64,000 nucleotides of DNA from Halobacterium noricense (lineage in GTDB: Archaea; Halobacteriota; Halobacteria; Halobacteriales; Halobacteriaceae): the NCBI RefSeq assembly GCF_021233435.1, contig NZ_CP089468.1, positions 2,829,720 to 2,893,719 of the forward strand, given 5' to 3'. Each line of letters opens with the position of its first letter. Positions within the stretch are counted from its first letter, which is position 1. A program made the position numbers and the translations under genes. The notes below the pieces were generated by a model. The model worked only from the letters and a program-made list of their open reading frames with translations, had not been told where the DNA came from and did not search any database. Shown piece after piece: positions 63,354 to 64,000 of the stretch.

Positions 63354-63977
63354 ATGTCACGCACAGTCGCGACGCTCGCAGTGGCAGCGCTGCTCGTCAC
63401 GGCGGGCTGCACGGGCTTCTTCGGCGGCGACGGCGGCGAGGGCACCGTCGAGATGTACGTCAGCGACCAGCCCGGCGCCATCGAGGACTTCCAGCACCTC
63501 AACGTCACCATCACGGAGGTCGCCGTCCATCCCGCGAACGCCACCGAGAACGAGTCGTGGGTGACCCGGGACGTGGACAACCGAACCGTCGACCTCACGC
63601 GCCTCGAAGGGGAGAACGCGAGCCTCGTCGGGAACCTGAGCGTGCCGGCGGACACCTACGAGACGGTGTTCGTGCGAATCGACGGCGTCGACGCGACGCT
63701 GACCTCCGGGGAGTCCGCGGACGTGAAACTCCCCTCGGAGCGCCTCCATCTGAACAGCGAGCTCACCGTCGAGGCCAACGAGACGGTGTCGTTCGTCTAC
63801 GACATCCGCGTCCACGAGACCGGCAGCGGCCAGTACATCCTCCGCCCGAACGCCGGCGAGTCCGGGCCGCACCAGCCCATCAACCACGTCCACCAGCGTC
63901 ACCGGTGCGGTCAGCACGACGGAACGTGCGACGGTGGTGGCACGAGCGGCAGCGGAACCACGACCACGGCGGCGTAG
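63354..63977 (+). CDS. DUF4382 lipoprotein
   Basis: A 207-residue exported protein. The N-terminus (VATLAVAALLVTAGCTGFFG) is a Sec signal with lipobox. The mature part has the DUF4382 pattern: VEMYVSDQPGAIEDFQHLNV, ITEVAVHPA, TVDLTRLEGENASLVGNLSV and VFVRIDGVDATLTSG, with several N-x-S/T sites. The C-terminus is His-rich (HQPINHVHQRHRCGQH), possibly metal-binding, then a Gly/Thr tail. Function unknown. Confidence 0.85.
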   Translation: MSRTVATLAVAALLVTAGCTGFFGGDGGEGTVEMYVSDQPGAIEDFQHLNVTITEVAVHPANATENESWVTRDVDNRTVDLTRLEGENASLVGNLSVPADTYETVFVRIDGVDATLTSGESADVKLPSERLHLNSELTVEANETVSFVYDIRVHETGSGQYILRPNAGESGPHQPINHVHQRHRCGQHDGTCDGGGTSGSGTTTTAA

Positions 63978-64000
63978 CCGGACGGACCGACTCTTTCTTA

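Overview
The window is haloarchaeal chromosomal DNA. The evidence is the GC-rich sequence, the acidic proteins, an archaeal rRNA operon with tRNA-Ala in the spacer, archaeal replication proteins (Orc1/Cdc6, PolD small subunit, Hef), Tat lipoproteins, a PGF-CTERM surface protein and the MC1 chromatin protein. The repeated rrn promoter units resemble those I know from Halobacterium, so that genus or a close relative is my best guess; this is recognition, not a computed match. I see no transposase, prophage or CRISPR array.

Layout. 1-5.4 kb: rRNA operon on the minus strand (23S cut by the window edge, tRNA-Ala(UGC), 16S, and a leader with four promoter units). 5.5-17 kb: MC1, a small AbrB-like protein plus pyrD, pheST, a zinc-ribbon protein with endA and trpS, and a Ski2-type helicase. 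17-26 kb: a MATE exporter, lipA, a four-gene 2-oxoacid dehydrogenase operon (E1alpha, E1beta, E2, E3) that needs the lipoate made by LipA, and pheA. 26-32 kb: a repeat-rich island, a ferritin-like protein, two divergent rhodaneses and a large secreted PKD protein. 32-41 kb: a thiamine-type ABC importer (thiBPQ), a methyltransferase, small membrane proteins, a KaiC-like pseudo-ATPase and a second MATE protein. 41-50 kb: replication origin neighbourhood with oapA-B-C, origin, orc1, membrane and regulatory genes, signal peptidase I and PolD small subunit. 50-64 kb: Nudix protein, tyrS, UspA, zinc ribbon protein, malate dehydrogenase, ferredoxin, Hef, CocE-type hydrolase, DUF460 protein, halocyanin, RNase Z and a DUF4382 lipoprotein.

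The origin lies between oapA and orc1 (about 42.9-43.9 kb). It has four Orc-binding-like G-rich boxes around an AT-rich stretch, one further box behind orc1, and two look-alikes inside coding sequences (polD small subunit and thiQ).

The most unusual pattern is a set of very short perfect palindromes, stems of 6-10 bp closed by three-base loops that are mostly GAA, GGA or GCA on one strand. They occur in intergenic islands, just behind stop codons and, strikingly, in frame inside pheT, pheS, the E3 gene and twice in the helicase gene, where they encode low-complexity inserts. Two different intergenic repeat modules keep the hairpin while its bases change, which suggests that the structure matters. 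I know no named family for them.
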